In this document: positions 26,849 through 35,256 of the stretch, in pieces
Layout of the letters: each line of letters begins with the position of its first letter
Numbering within the stretch: position 1 is the stretch's first letter
Source of the DNA: an uncultured Muribaculaceae bacterium
GTDB taxonomy: Bacteria > Bacteroidota > Bacteroidia > Bacteroidales > Muribaculaceae
DNA: 64,000 nucleotides
Direction of reading: 5' to 3'
NCBI GenBank assembly: GCA_910586455.1
Contig: CAJUHX010000006.1
Coordinates: forward strand, 1-64,000
Notes under the pieces: generated by a model
What the model saw: only the letters and a program-made list of their open reading frames with translations
Database searches by the model: none
What the model was told of the DNA's origin: nothing
Position numbers and translations under genes: made by a program

Positions 26849-27046
26849 TGCTGTAAGTATTTTATGTTGAAAATCAATATATCGGACTGACATACAGTGG
26901 CGTCGGCCACGAGGCCTGTGTCTGTGCGTTGCCCTTTATATGATTTACCATCCATGACGTGCGGAATGTTCGCCTGTCTTTGGCTGTAAAGTTAGTGAAA
27001 CTTACTCAAATAAGCCATAAGTCCAGTGCTAAATTTATTAAAAATT

Positions 27047-28012
27047 TCAAATAAAGCGAACTTGGCTTATACGCGCCCCCAGCAGCCAGTCGGAGGTGGC
27101 CATGCGGCGTTTGCCGGTGGGTTGCAGTTCGAGTATTTCCAGACGTCCTTTGCCGCAGTCGACGTACATGCGCCGGTCTTCGATGCTGACTTTGCCGGCA
27201 GTGGTGCCTGTGCGGTCTTCGTCGGCTACGCGGGTGGCGAATATTTTGATGTCTGTGGCGGGGTTCGAGTCGGTTTCCATGGTGGTCCAGGCGCCGGGAT
27301 AGGGCGAGAGTCCGCGCACGTGGTTGTGTAGTTCGCGGGCGCTGCGGTTCCAGTCCAGACGGCAGTCGTCCTTGAATATCTTAGGCGCGTCGCAGGCCTC
27401 TGCAGCTTCAGCCATAAGTTGCTGTGGCATAGGCTTGAGGTCGCCGGCCAGAATGTGGGCCAGAGTGTCGAGGGTGAGTTCGGCGCCGAGCATCATCAGG
27501 CGGTCGTGGACGCTGCCCACGTTTTCGTCGGGCCCGATTTCAATGGCGCGGCGGTCGATTACGTCGCCGGTATCGATTTCGTGTTTGAGAAAGAAGGTGG
27601 TGACGCCGGTGTGGGTGTCGCCGTTCATAATGGCGCGATTTATAGGTGCGGCGCCACGATATCGGGGCAGCAGCGAGCCGTGGAGGTTGAATGTGCCCAG
27701 CGGTGGCATGGTCCATACCATTTCGGGCAGCATGCGAAAGGCGATGACTATGAAAAGGTCGGCGTTGAGGTTGCGGAGTTCCTCCACAAATGCCGGGTCT
27801 TTGAGTTTCGGGGGCTGCATGAGGTGCAGGCCGTGTTCGAGGGCGAACTGCTTTACCGGCGACTGCAGCATTTTGTGCCCGCGTCCGGCGGGTTTGTCGG
27901 GCATGGTCACCACACCTACCACGTTGTAGCCCTCGGCTACTATGCGGCTAAGGCTTTCTACAGCGAAGTCGGGGGTGCCTAAAAATACTATTCGTAAGTC
28001 TTCTTTGGTCAT
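27047..28012 (-). CDS. fmt: Methionyl-tRNA formyltransferase
   Basis: A 321-residue enzyme that formylates initiator Met-tRNA with 10-formyl-THF. The N-terminal Rossmann part has IVFLGTPDFAVESL and the active-site block LHGSLLPRYRGAAPINRAI (His and Asn/Asp catalytic region), then GVTTFFLKHEIDTGDVI. The C-terminal OB-like tRNA-binding domain is complete. The RluA-type gene upstream ends 3 bp before it, so they share a transcript. Confidence 0.96.
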   Translation of the reverse strand: MTKEDLRIVFLGTPDFAVESLSRIVAEGYNVVGVVTMPDKPAGRGHKMLQSPVKQFALEHGLHLMQPPKLKDPAFVEELRNLNADLFIVIAFRMLPEMVWTMPPLGTFNLHGSLLPRYRGAAPINRAIMNGDTHTGVTTFFLKHEIDTGDVIDRRAIEIGPDENVGSVHDRLMMLGAELTLDTLAHILAGDLKPMPQQLMAEAAEACDAPKIFKDDCRLDWNRSARELHNHVRGLSPYPGAWTTMETDSNPATDIKIFATRVADEDRTGTTAGKVSIEDRRMYVDCGKGRLEILELQPTGKRRMATSDWLLGARISQVRFI

Positions 28013-28015
28013 AAA

Positions 28016-28708
28016 TTACTTTGTCGGGTTATTGAGTGCGGCTGCCTCGAGTTCGGTCCAGAGCCGTTCGGCGGGCACGGGGGCCTCGAGTTCGATGAGT
28101 TGCTTCGATACCGGATGCACGAAACTGATGCGCCGCGCCAGCAGCGAAATCGAGCCGTCGGGGTTTGAGCGTTTGTCGCCGTATTTGAGGTCGCCACGGA
28201 TGGTGCTGCCTATGGCGCTGAGCTGTACGCGAATCTGATGCTTGCGGCCTGTAAGCAGCTGCACCTCTACCAGGGTAAAGCGTTCGCCGGTGGCCAGGGT
28301 GCGATAGCGCAGGCGTGCTTCTTTGGAGTCGGGCACCTGATGGTTGTGTGCGGTCGACTTGTTGGTTTTCTCCACTGTTGTAATCCAATGGTGCAGTTCG
28401 CCCTGCTGCGGCTGCGGAGCCTTGCGGGTGAGTGCCCAGTAAGTTTTGTGAACCTCGCCTTTTCGGAACATCTCGTTCATGCGCGACAGGGCTTTGGAGG
28501 TCTTGGCGAAAACTACCAGGCCGCCAACAGGGCGGTCAAGGCGGTGTACCACGCCCAGGAACACATTGCCCGGTTTGGCGTCGCGCTCCTTTATAAGGCG
28601 TTTGAGCGACTCGGCCAGTGGTTCGTCGCCGGTTTTGTCGCCCTGCACTATTTCGCCTGGGGCTTTGTTGACAATAAGCAGGTGGTTGTCTTCGTATATA
28701 ATGTCCAT
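28016..28708 (-). CDS. RluA-family pseudouridine synthase
   Basis: A 230-residue pseudouridine synthase. The catalytic Asp58 is in HRLDRPVGGL, followed by FAKTSKALSRMNEMFRKGEV and the C-terminal LLTGRKHQIRVQLSAIG motif, all typical of the RluA family. It has no N-terminal S4 domain and is short, like RluA/TruC or RluC-catalytic-only forms, so the target RNA site cannot be told. Upstream is a repeat element (28721-28906), downstream fmt. Confidence 0.92.
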   Translation of the reverse strand: MDIIYEDNHLLIVNKAPGEIVQGDKTGDEPLAESLKRLIKERDAKPGNVFLGVVHRLDRPVGGLVVFAKTSKALSRMNEMFRKGEVHKTYWALTRKAPQPQQGELHHWITTVEKTNKSTAHNHQVPDSKEARLRYRTLATGERFTLVEVQLLTGRKHQIRVQLSAIGSTIRGDLKYGDKRSNPDGSISLLARRISFVHPVSKQLIELEAPVPAERLWTELEAAALNNPTK

Positions 28709-28720
28709 ATATTTGAAAAA

Positions 28721-28906
28721 TAGAGGGTTTGCGGAGCCTTATTTTAGTAGACAATTCATGTCAGAAATCTCACACGGAGTATACAGAGAATACTGAGTCT
28801 TTATGTTAATGCTTTTACAGTCAATCTTTTGCCGGTCAGCATTATTTTTTCTCTGTGTTCTCTGTGTACTCTGAGTGAGATTTCTTCAGTTATGCGAAAC
28901 CCTCTA
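28721..28906. repeat. Imperfect inverted-repeat element, about 186 bp
   Basis: The outer arms TAGAGGGTTT.. and ..AAACCCTCTA are inverted copies, and inner arms around CAGAAATCTCAC (left) and GTGAGATTTCTTC (right) also pair, as do the GGAGTATACAGAGAA and TCTCTGTGTACTC segments. The centre holds a T-rich loop. A 29-bp part of the right arm (28851-28879) recurs at 40245-40273 with 3 mismatches, so this belongs to a dispersed repeat family. No ORF inside. Confidence 0.65.
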
Positions 28907-28924
28907 AAGGTATATGATTTACAA

Positions 28925-30682
28925 TCAGATTCCGAGGTCTTTCTTCAGGAGCTTAATTTTCTCGGCTGCAGCTTTTTCGGCGGCCTCAAAGTCTTCCTTG
29001 GCGGCCATGTGGCCCTTAACCTCCATGTAGAACTTGATTTTGGGCTCGGTGCCTGACGGACGTACCGACACCTTCGAACCGTCTTCGGTGAAGTACTGCA
29101 GCACGTTGCTGGTGGTGGGGAAGTCCATTTTTGTAACTTTGCCTGTGGCAATTTCGGTGCAGTTGAGGTCGGCATAGTCCTTTACGAGTGTAACGGGGCT
29201 GCCGCCGAGCTGTTTGGGCGGGTTGGCACGGAATTCCTTCATCATCTTCTGGATTTCTTCGGCGCCTTCCTTGCCGGTACGGACAACCGACACGCCCACT
29301 TCGTGGCTGTAGCCGTTCTTTACGTAGATGTCCTGAAGCATTTCCAGGAAGTTCATACCGTTGTCCTTGGCCCATGCAGCGATTTCGGCCATGAGCGAGA
29401 TTGCCGAAACTGAGTCTTTGTCGCGTACGAAGTCTTCAGCCAGGAAGCCGTAGCTTTCCTCGCCGCCGCCCAGATAGCGTTCGGTGCCTTCGAGGTCGCG
29501 GATTACACTGGCAATCCATTTGAAGCCGGTGTAGCAGTCGTACATCTTTACGTTGTAGTTTTCGGCGATTGTCTTGATTGTTTCGGTGGTAACGATGGTC
29601 TTGACCACGTATTCGTTGCCTTTGAGTTTGCCCATCTCGCGGTTGCGTCGCATTATATAGTTGAGCAGAATCATTACAATCTGGTTGCCGTTGAGGAGTC
29701 GGTAGTTGCCGCTGCGGTCGCGAACCACGCAGCCGATACGGTCAGCATCGGGGTCCGATGCGAATACAACGTCGGCATCGGTTTCGCGGGCGCGTTCGAT
29801 GGCCATGGCCATGGCCGAGGGGACTTCGGGGTTAGGCGACTCCACGGTCGAGAAGTTGCCGTCGGGGATATCCTGTTCAGGCACATGGATTATATTGGTG
29901 AAGCCGTAGTTGCGCAGCGAGTCGGGCACAAGTTCCACACCGGTGCCGTGTATGGGGGTGTACACAATCTTGAGGTCGGCGTGGCGCTTGATTACCTCGG
30001 GATCGAGGCTGAGGCCTTTGATTTCCTTGAGGAAGGCGTCGTCGACTTCTTTGCCTATAATCTGAATCTTGTCGGGGTTGCCCCGGAATTTAATCTGGTC
30101 GACGTCGGTGATACGGTTTACGTTGTCGATGATGTTTACGTCGTGTGGGGCAATGATCTGAGCGCCGTCGGCCCAGTATGCCTTGTATCCGTTGTATTCC
30201 TTGGGGTTGTGAGATGCGGTGATGTTGACGCCGCTCTGGCATCCGAAGTAGCGGATGGCGTACGACAGTTCGGGAGTGGGGCGGAAGCTGTCGAAGAGAT
30301 AAACCTTTATGCCGTTGGCCGAGAATATGTTGGCTACGATTTCGGCGAACTTGCGCGAGTTGTTGCGCACGTCGTGACCTACTGCCACGCTGATTTCGGG
30401 CAGGTCTTTGAATGCTTCCTTCAGGTAGTTGGCCAGGCCCTGGGTGGCTGCGCCTACGGTGTAGATGTTCATGCGGTTGGTGCCGGCGCCCATGATTCCG
30501 CGCAGGCCGCCGGTGCCGAATTCGAGGTCGCGGTAAAACGACTCGATAAGTTCGGTTTTGTCATCGGCGTCGAGCATACGCTGTACTTCGGCGCGGGTTT
30601 CTTCGTCATATCCGGGGCGGAGCCACAGCTTCGCCTTCTCTGTCACCTGCTCAAGGAGTTGTTTGTCTTGGTTCTGTTCCAT
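28925..30682 (-). CDS. Phospho-sugar mutase (phosphoglucomutase/phosphomannomutase)
   Basis: A 585-residue alpha-D-phosphohexomutase that moves phosphate between C1 and C6 of glucose or mannose. The phosphorylated Ser158 is in TASHNPKEYNGYK, the Mg-binding loop is DPDADRIG, the sugar-binding loop GGGEESYGFL, and the phosphate-binding C-terminal RPSGTEPKIKFY is intact. The length fits the long Bacteroidetes/PGM2-like subgroup. The gene has its own promoter at 30811-30842 and a leader of about 120 nt. Confidence 0.95.
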   Translation of the reverse strand: MEQNQDKQLLEQVTEKAKLWLRPGYDEETRAEVQRMLDADDKTELIESFYRDLEFGTGGLRGIMGAGTNRMNIYTVGAATQGLANYLKEAFKDLPEISVAVGHDVRNNSRKFAEIVANIFSANGIKVYLFDSFRPTPELSYAIRYFGCQSGVNITASHNPKEYNGYKAYWADGAQIIAPHDVNIIDNVNRITDVDQIKFRGNPDKIQIIGKEVDDAFLKEIKGLSLDPEVIKRHADLKIVYTPIHGTGVELVPDSLRNYGFTNIIHVPEQDIPDGNFSTVESPNPEVPSAMAMAIERARETDADVVFASDPDADRIGCVVRDRSGNYRLLNGNQIVMILLNYIMRRNREMGKLKGNEYVVKTIVTTETIKTIAENYNVKMYDCYTGFKWIASVIRDLEGTERYLGGGEESYGFLAEDFVRDKDSVSAISLMAEIAAWAKDNGMNFLEMLQDIYVKNGYSHEVGVSVVRTGKEGAEEIQKMMKEFRANPPKQLGGSPVTLVKDYADLNCTEIATGKVTKMDFPTTSNVLQYFTEDGSKVSVRPSGTEPKIKFYMEVKGHMAAKEDFEAAEKAAAEKIKLLKKDLGI

Positions 30683-30810
30683 GATGGGTTTTATGTTAAG
30701 TAAGTCTTAAAAATTGATACGCCTAAATGTACATCAGCAAGTCGTGCTGTGCTTGATATCATCTCCTGAGGATATAAATTAATTTTCACGACTTATTAGT
30801 AGTGTTTTTA

Positions 30811-30842
30811 CAAAGATATGGAATTACTTGTGATTATACAAG
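30811..30842 (-). promoter_or_regulatory. Promoter of phosphohexomutase gene
   Basis: On the minus strand CTTG (30842-30839), 20 bp, TATCTTTG (30818-30811). The transcript would have a leader of about 120 nt, holding an 8-bp inverted repeat AAGTCGTG/CACGACTT (30739-30746, 30787-30794) that can fold. Confidence 0.55.
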
Positions 30843-30876
30843 TTGCTAATCTTAAAAGTTCTGATTTTGGAATAGT

Positions 30877-31776
30877 TTAACCAAATATCAGTATCTGTAA
30901 CATGAGCATCACCGGGGCTGCGAACAGCAGCGAGTCGATGCGGTCGAGTATTCCGCCGTGGCCCGGAATGAGGTGGCCGGAGTCTTTTACTCCCAGAGTG
31001 CGTTTGATAAGCGATTCGAAGAGATCGCCCCAGGTGGCTGCCACGCTTATGGCCGCGCCTGTGAGGGCCCAGGCTGCGGCGTACAGGCCTTCGGACATAT
31101 CCGGAGTGTTGCCGCTGCTATAAGAAAGTAGGGCGAAGACCACGCCGGCAATGATGCTGAAAGCCATGCCTCCCCAGAAGCCTTCCCACGATTTTTTTGG
31201 CGATAGGCGTTCGAACAGGCGGCGTTTGCCGCAGAGCGACCCCACGCAGTAGGCGCCGGTATCGTTGAGCCATATCATCACAAACAGCATCAGCGGTACC
31301 TGCCGACCAAGGCCGGGAGTATCGCCAAGTACGGCCATGCAGCCCAGCGGCACAGCTATATATATCCAGCCCATAGCGCTGTAGGCGAAACGCTGCAGCG
31401 CACCCGGGCGCTTGTCGTAAAGTGTCAGCAGAAAGCGCATTGCTATAGCAAGGATACCGATAATTGAAATGGCTGCCAGCGCGGAGGTTATTATTATTGT
31501 GTATGAACTTTTGCTCACACCCCATCCGTTTAAAAGTATAAATGGCGATACTGTGATTGCAAAGCAGCCGGCCGTACCCAGTACGGTCATACATTTGTTA
31601 AGGAATTCTGTGACATTCTGCGCTTTGCCGCAGCAAAGGTTCTGTAGCTCTATGCCTGCAAGCACAGCAAACAGCAGGCCCAGCATATATATGCCATTGG
31701 AGTCGATAAGTATTGCGGCAAGAATCACGGCCACATATACTGTACCCGCCAGGGTGCGGGTTATAAGGTTTTTCAT
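30877..31776 (-). CDS. cdsA: Phosphatidate cytidylyltransferase
   Basis: A 299-residue inner-membrane enzyme that makes CDP-diacylglycerol from phosphatidic acid and CTP, the branch point of phospholipid synthesis. Around eight membrane segments, and the C-terminal CdsA signature: KRTLGVKDSGHLIPGHGG followed by DRIDS, with the Asp pair that binds Mg. It is preceded by a full promoter at 31795-31827. Confidence 0.95.
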   Translation of the reverse strand: MKNLITRTLAGTVYVAVILAAILIDSNGIYMLGLLFAVLAGIELQNLCCGKAQNVTEFLNKCMTVLGTAGCFAITVSPFILLNGWGVSKSSYTIIITSALAAISIIGILAIAMRFLLTLYDKRPGALQRFAYSAMGWIYIAVPLGCMAVLGDTPGLGRQVPLMLFVMIWLNDTGAYCVGSLCGKRRLFERLSPKKSWEGFWGGMAFSIIAGVVFALLSYSSGNTPDMSEGLYAAAWALTGAAISVAATWGDLFESLIKRTLGVKDSGHLIPGHGGILDRIDSLLFAAPVMLMLQILIFG

Positions 31777-31794
31777 CTATATTTATGTTTTTTG

Positions 31795-31827
31795 CAAAGA
31801 TAATAATTTTTTTTGATATGTTACAAA
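31795..31827 (-). promoter_or_regulatory. Promoter of cdsA
   Basis: On the minus strand TTTG (31827-31824), 21 bp, TATCTTTG (31802-31795), 19 bp before the cdsA ATG. Confidence 0.75.
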
Positions 31828-31857
31828 AAAACAGAGCCGCAAAGGTTGCGGCTCTGT
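31828..31857 (-). terminator. Terminator of the secreted subtilase gene
   Basis: A 12-bp perfect stem ACAGAGCCGCAA (31830-31841) with TTGCGGCTCTGT (31845-31856), 3-nt loop, and a TTTTTTT tract on the minus strand. The tract overlaps the cdsA promoter -33 region. Confidence 0.9.
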
Positions 31858-31877
31858 TGTATAAAGTAATGTGGAAT

Positions 31878-34160
31878 TTATTTCACTGCCACGCGACGGC
31901 TGAGAGTGCCGTTGACGTTGAGGATGTAGATGCCGGGCTGAAGGTTTTCGCCGCAGATTTCGGCTGTGTCGCCATTTACATCGGAGGTGATTACCGGGCG
32001 TCCGTTAAGGTCGTAGACCACAGCCTTGACCGATGATGCGCCGGGTGCTACTACCTGCCAGTTGTTGCCTTCGGCGGTGATGATTATGTCGGCGGGGTTG
32101 AGGGTTACGTCGCTTACGCCGGTTCCGATTTTTACGGCCATCTTAACACCTTCGATAGCGTTGATTTTGCCTACACCCCAGCGTATTTTATTTTTGGGAT
32201 CGTTGGGGTCGGTCGAGGTATGTTCTATGATATAGCGGATATCAGCCGGTTTGAGGTCGTCGTTTGCCTGAAGCCAGAGAGCGCCGATACCTGCCGCAAT
32301 GGGCGACGACATGGAGGTACCCTGCATGACCTGATAGTAGTGGGTTTTGCCCTGAGCTGTGGTGCTTGCGGCAACATGGCCCATGCCTAAGCCGTTGGCG
32401 GAATAATATGCCGAGGAAATCGAGCTGATGATGCCGGCGCCGGGGGCGCATACCAAAGGCAGTGTGCGACCGTCGGCCAGAGGTCCGTACGACGAGAAAG
32501 GCGAAATCTTGCCTGAGCCGAAATCACTGCCGGGATAGCCGGTTACATAGCCGTTAAGGTTGGCCCATTTGTTGCGGGTGTTCCACGAACCTACGCATAT
32601 CATGTTGTCGCCGCAGGCGAGGCTGCTGATCGACATATCGGCGTTGCCGCTGGTCCAGCCATTTACGCCCATATCGGAGAGCGCTATTCTTATGGGAACG
32701 CTTGAATCGAGGGTATAGTTCACCAAGTCAAAACTCTGGCCTTCCTCACCGCTTATTTCAATGCCGAACACATAGCGCTGGCTGCCGTTGCCCGAGGCAA
32801 TGGATGTGTTCATTGTTATGTTTGTCTGGCAACGCGAGTTGGGTAAAATAAATTTCTGGACAATATTTATTGTCGAGCGGTAGCCGAATGTCAGGTCGAA
32901 AGCCTCGTCGGTGATGTAGCCGGGTAATTTGTTGCTCGTGCCTGCCAGAGTGATATCTGTGTTTGTTGACCCGGGCAGGTCGTAGCTGAATATTTCTTTT
33001 TTAGCAGTGCGGTCATAAACCACAAAGCGGTAGTTCAGCGGGCGGTAGTCGCCCGACCATATTTCGAGGTTGCCGGTGCAGTTTGAACCGTCGAGTGAGG
33101 TAATGAAGGTCTTGACACTCTTTTCTCCGGCAGTAAAGGTTTTGGCGAGTGTGTTTGTGGTTTCACCGTCGTTGCCTGCCGCTATGAACAGGGGTACTTG
33201 TTTGGCTATTTCGTTGAGGGCTACAGTGCCTTCGCCGAAATTGTCGTGCGAGCCGGAGGGGATACCGAACGACAGGTTTATTACTCCCGGTTTGCCGCTG
33301 GCGAGGATATGCTTCATCAGCGTTTCGCAAGAGAGTATGATGTTGTGAATTCTGTTACTGCCGCAACCTGCAATTATTTCAGCTTCAGGAGCCGCTCCGC
33401 GGAAAGGTAGGGGTTTGTTGCGCTGAAGAGTACCCGAAGTGCTCAGGCCGCTCACAGTGTAGTAGTCGCCGTTGCCTTCGTACGAACCGGCCATACAGCC
33501 CATGGTGTGTGTGCCGTGGGTATGGTCGGTGCGGTCGGATGTGAAACCTGCGATTGCCTGTGGAGTATCGTAGATTGTTGCGTTGCCGTTATCATCATAT
33601 ACCCAGAGCTTTTTGACGCGGCTTCCCGAGAGGTCTTTTGTAAGGAAGTTTGCATGGTTGGGATCCATGCCGATGTCGAATATGCCGGCTATGACGCCTT
33701 TGCCGGTATAGGGCATTTCGAGGCCTTCGCCGGCGTGAATCAGGTCAATGCCTGTGCTCGATTCGGCACGGGCCTTGTCGAGGTAGCATTCAACTGCAGG
33801 CGGAAATGAGATTCGCAGGGCGAGATCCGATTCCGACAGGGCGATGATATCGCTCATGGCGCCGCAGCAGAAAGCCTCTTTGCCTAAGATGGTACGGACT
33901 TCAATGCCGTAGGCTTCGAGGTTTTCGGCAGTGGTGCCTTCATTGAGATAGGCGATGAAGTCCGCAGTGATTTCACCGCGGGAGTCAGTGCTGTGGATGA
34001 AGGGCGCCTTCATGATGTCGGGCTGAGCTGCCTCCGGATTCTGCACTGCATTTAGATACTGGTTGACATAACTCTGTGCGGTAGCGCTCAGACTGTTCTG
34101 GGCCGACAGATTCTGGCAAAGCGCCAGAGCCAACGCAAGTGGCAAGTATTGCTTTTTCAT
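31878..34160 (-). CDS. Secreted S8 (subtilisin-like) serine protease with C-terminal sorting domain
   Basis: A 760-residue exported protease. A signal peptide (1-20, ending LSAQ) is followed by a propeptide-like region and the S8 domain: catalytic Asp162 (AGIFDIGMDPNH), His215 (HTHGTHTMG) and Ser616 (QGTSMSSPIAAG). A 250-residue beta-rich insertion sits between His and Ser (about 340-500). The last 80 residues look like a type IX secretion (Por) sorting domain: VYDLNGRPVI, then LQPGIYILNVNG and a basic end RRVAVK. It is therefore likely exported and then cell-surface attached or released. It is monocistronic. Confidence 0.93.
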   Translation of the reverse strand: MKKQYLPLALALALCQNLSAQNSLSATAQSYVNQYLNAVQNPEAAQPDIMKAPFIHSTDSRGEITADFIAYLNEGTTAENLEAYGIEVRTILGKEAFCCGAMSDIIALSESDLALRISFPPAVECYLDKARAESSTGIDLIHAGEGLEMPYTGKGVIAGIFDIGMDPNHANFLTKDLSGSRVKKLWVYDDNGNATIYDTPQAIAGFTSDRTDHTHGTHTMGCMAGSYEGNGDYYTVSGLSTSGTLQRNKPLPFRGAAPEAEIIAGCGSNRIHNIILSCETLMKHILASGKPGVINLSFGIPSGSHDNFGEGTVALNEIAKQVPLFIAAGNDGETTNTLAKTFTAGEKSVKTFITSLDGSNCTGNLEIWSGDYRPLNYRFVVYDRTAKKEIFSYDLPGSTNTDITLAGTSNKLPGYITDEAFDLTFGYRSTINIVQKFILPNSRCQTNITMNTSIASGNGSQRYVFGIEISGEEGQSFDLVNYTLDSSVPIRIALSDMGVNGWTSGNADMSISSLACGDNMICVGSWNTRNKWANLNGYVTGYPGSDFGSGKISPFSSYGPLADGRTLPLVCAPGAGIISSISSAYYSANGLGMGHVAASTTAQGKTHYYQVMQGTSMSSPIAAGIGALWLQANDDLKPADIRYIIEHTSTDPNDPKNKIRWGVGKINAIEGVKMAVKIGTGVSDVTLNPADIIITAEGNNWQVVAPGASSVKAVVYDLNGRPVITSDVNGDTAEICGENLQPGIYILNVNGTLSRRVAVK

Positions 34161-34260
34161 ACTTTGTTATCTGGTTGTAAGTTTGATTATCGATTAATAT
34201 TTCATGATGACCGGTCATGCCCTGACAAGGCAACTGCCGGAATTTAGATTTAAGTTTTCG

Positions 34261-34291
34261 CAAAATTACAATAAAAAGGTAAGATAGCCAA
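34261..34291 (-). promoter_or_regulatory. Promoter of subtilase gene
   Basis: On the minus strand TAATTTTG (34268-34261) with TTGG (34291-34288) 19 bp before it; a leader of about 95 nt follows. Confidence 0.5.
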
Positions 34292-34400
34292 TAGCATGAA
34301 TGCAAAAAATATAAAAAAAGAAGACAAAATGTGTTGTATAACATATTTTTGGCGTATAGATGTTTTTTTAGGAGTAGTTTCAAGCATTGTGGCAAGCAAA

Positions 34401-34436
34401 AATCCCCGATTCTTCGCGAGTCGGGGATTCTCTTTC
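34401..34436. terminator. Orphan hairpin with T-rich flanks
   Basis: AATCCCCGA (34401-34409) pairs with TCGGGGATT (34421-34429). On the minus strand the hairpin is followed by TTTTTG, on the plus strand by CTCTTTCT. No gene on either strand ends here, so it may stop an unannotated RNA. Confidence 0.5.
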
Positions 34437-34647
34437 TATCTAATCAAAAGCCAGTTCTTTTTACATTCTGTTGATGTGGTTTCCGGCGGTGTGCCGAAGC
34501 TGTTTTTGAATTGTTTCCGCCCCCCGGCGGGAGGCTTGTTGTTTTACTTTGTATTATTAGGACAGCAAAAGGGGGCTTTGGTTTAATCGCTCCGGAGATT
34601 TTAACGTTTATCAACATTCGTCGTGTCGCTATCTCGGAAAAAAGTGC

Positions 34648-34655
34648 TACATTTG
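34648..34655 (+). promoter_or_regulatory. -7 element directly before tsaC
   Basis: TACATTTG ends 4 bp before the tsaC ATG, so the transcript should start at or next to the start codon (leaderless). The -33 position is not a clear TTTG. Confidence 0.55.
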
Positions 34656-34659
34656 CAAT

Positions 34660-35250
34660 ATGACACAGACCAGACAGGCAAACGGCAGCGCCGACGATTT
34701 ACGCGACGCCCTTGAAGTACTCCGCCGCGGAGGCGTGATTCTGTATCCTACCGATACCGTATGGGGTATCGGCTGCGATGCTACATGCCCGGAGGCGGTC
34801 GAACGTATATATAGTATAAAGCAGCGGCCCGATTCCAAGGCTCTCATCACCCTTGTGGCGTCCGAGGCCATGCTTGAGCGCAGTGTGGCTGAAGTGCCCG
34901 ACGTGGCCTGGCAGCTGCTCGATGTGGCCGTCGACCCGCTCACGGTGGTGTACGACCGCGGTTGCGGAGTAGCCCCGGAGTTGCTGGCCCCCGACGGCAG
35001 TATAGGCATACGTCTGGTGCGCGACTGTTTTGCCGCCGAGCTATGCCGAAGGTTAGGCCGGCCTCTGGTGTCGACATCGGCTAATATCGCCGGCGAGCCT
35101 ACGCCGCTGTCTTACCCCGACATTGCACCGGAGATACTCCGGGCCGTGGACTATGTGTGCCTGACCGGGCGCACCGACGCGCCGGCGGCCAAGGCTTCGG
35201 CCGTGATAAAACTCGGCTGCGACGGCACAGTTAAGATTTTACGAAAATAG
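34660..35250 (+). CDS. tsaC: Threonylcarbamoyl-AMP synthase (YrdC/Sua5)
   Basis: A 196-residue enzyme that makes threonylcarbamoyl-AMP from threonine, bicarbonate and ATP, the activated precursor of t6A37 in tRNA. It has GGVILYPTDTVWGIGCDAT, the SIKQRPDSKALITLV motif that binds ATP and threonine, and PLVSTSANIAGEPTP. It lacks the C-terminal Sua5 domain. It starts a run of four same-strand genes with gaps of 6, 12 and -29 bp. The start codon is almost at the predicted transcription start. Confidence 0.95.
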   Translation: MTQTRQANGSADDLRDALEVLRRGGVILYPTDTVWGIGCDATCPEAVERIYSIKQRPDSKALITLVASEAMLERSVAEVPDVAWQLLDVAVDPLTVVYDRGCGVAPELLAPDGSIGIRLVRDCFAAELCRRLGRPLVSTSANIAGEPTPLSYPDIAPEILRAVDYVCLTGRTDAPAAKASAVIKLGCDGTVKILRK

Positions 35251-35256
35251 AGCAAA

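Larger units (their letters stand above)
34161..34659. other. 499-bp AT-rich intergenic region
   Basis: Divergent promoter region between the subtilase and tsaC. It holds the subtilase promoter (34261-34291), a 12-bp palindrome ATGACCGGTCAT (34207-34218) in the leader, and a hairpin with T-rich flanks (34401-34436). GC-rich patches at 34480-34530 can pair locally. I see no credible ORF, and no tRNA, SRP or RNase P signature. A short transcript ending at the hairpin is possible. Confidence 0.5.

Noticed and set aside
34207..34218. 12-bp palindrome ATGACCGGTCAT in the subtilase leader
   Set aside because: A short palindrome of this length can occur by chance; no second copy was noticed, so no regulator is claimed.
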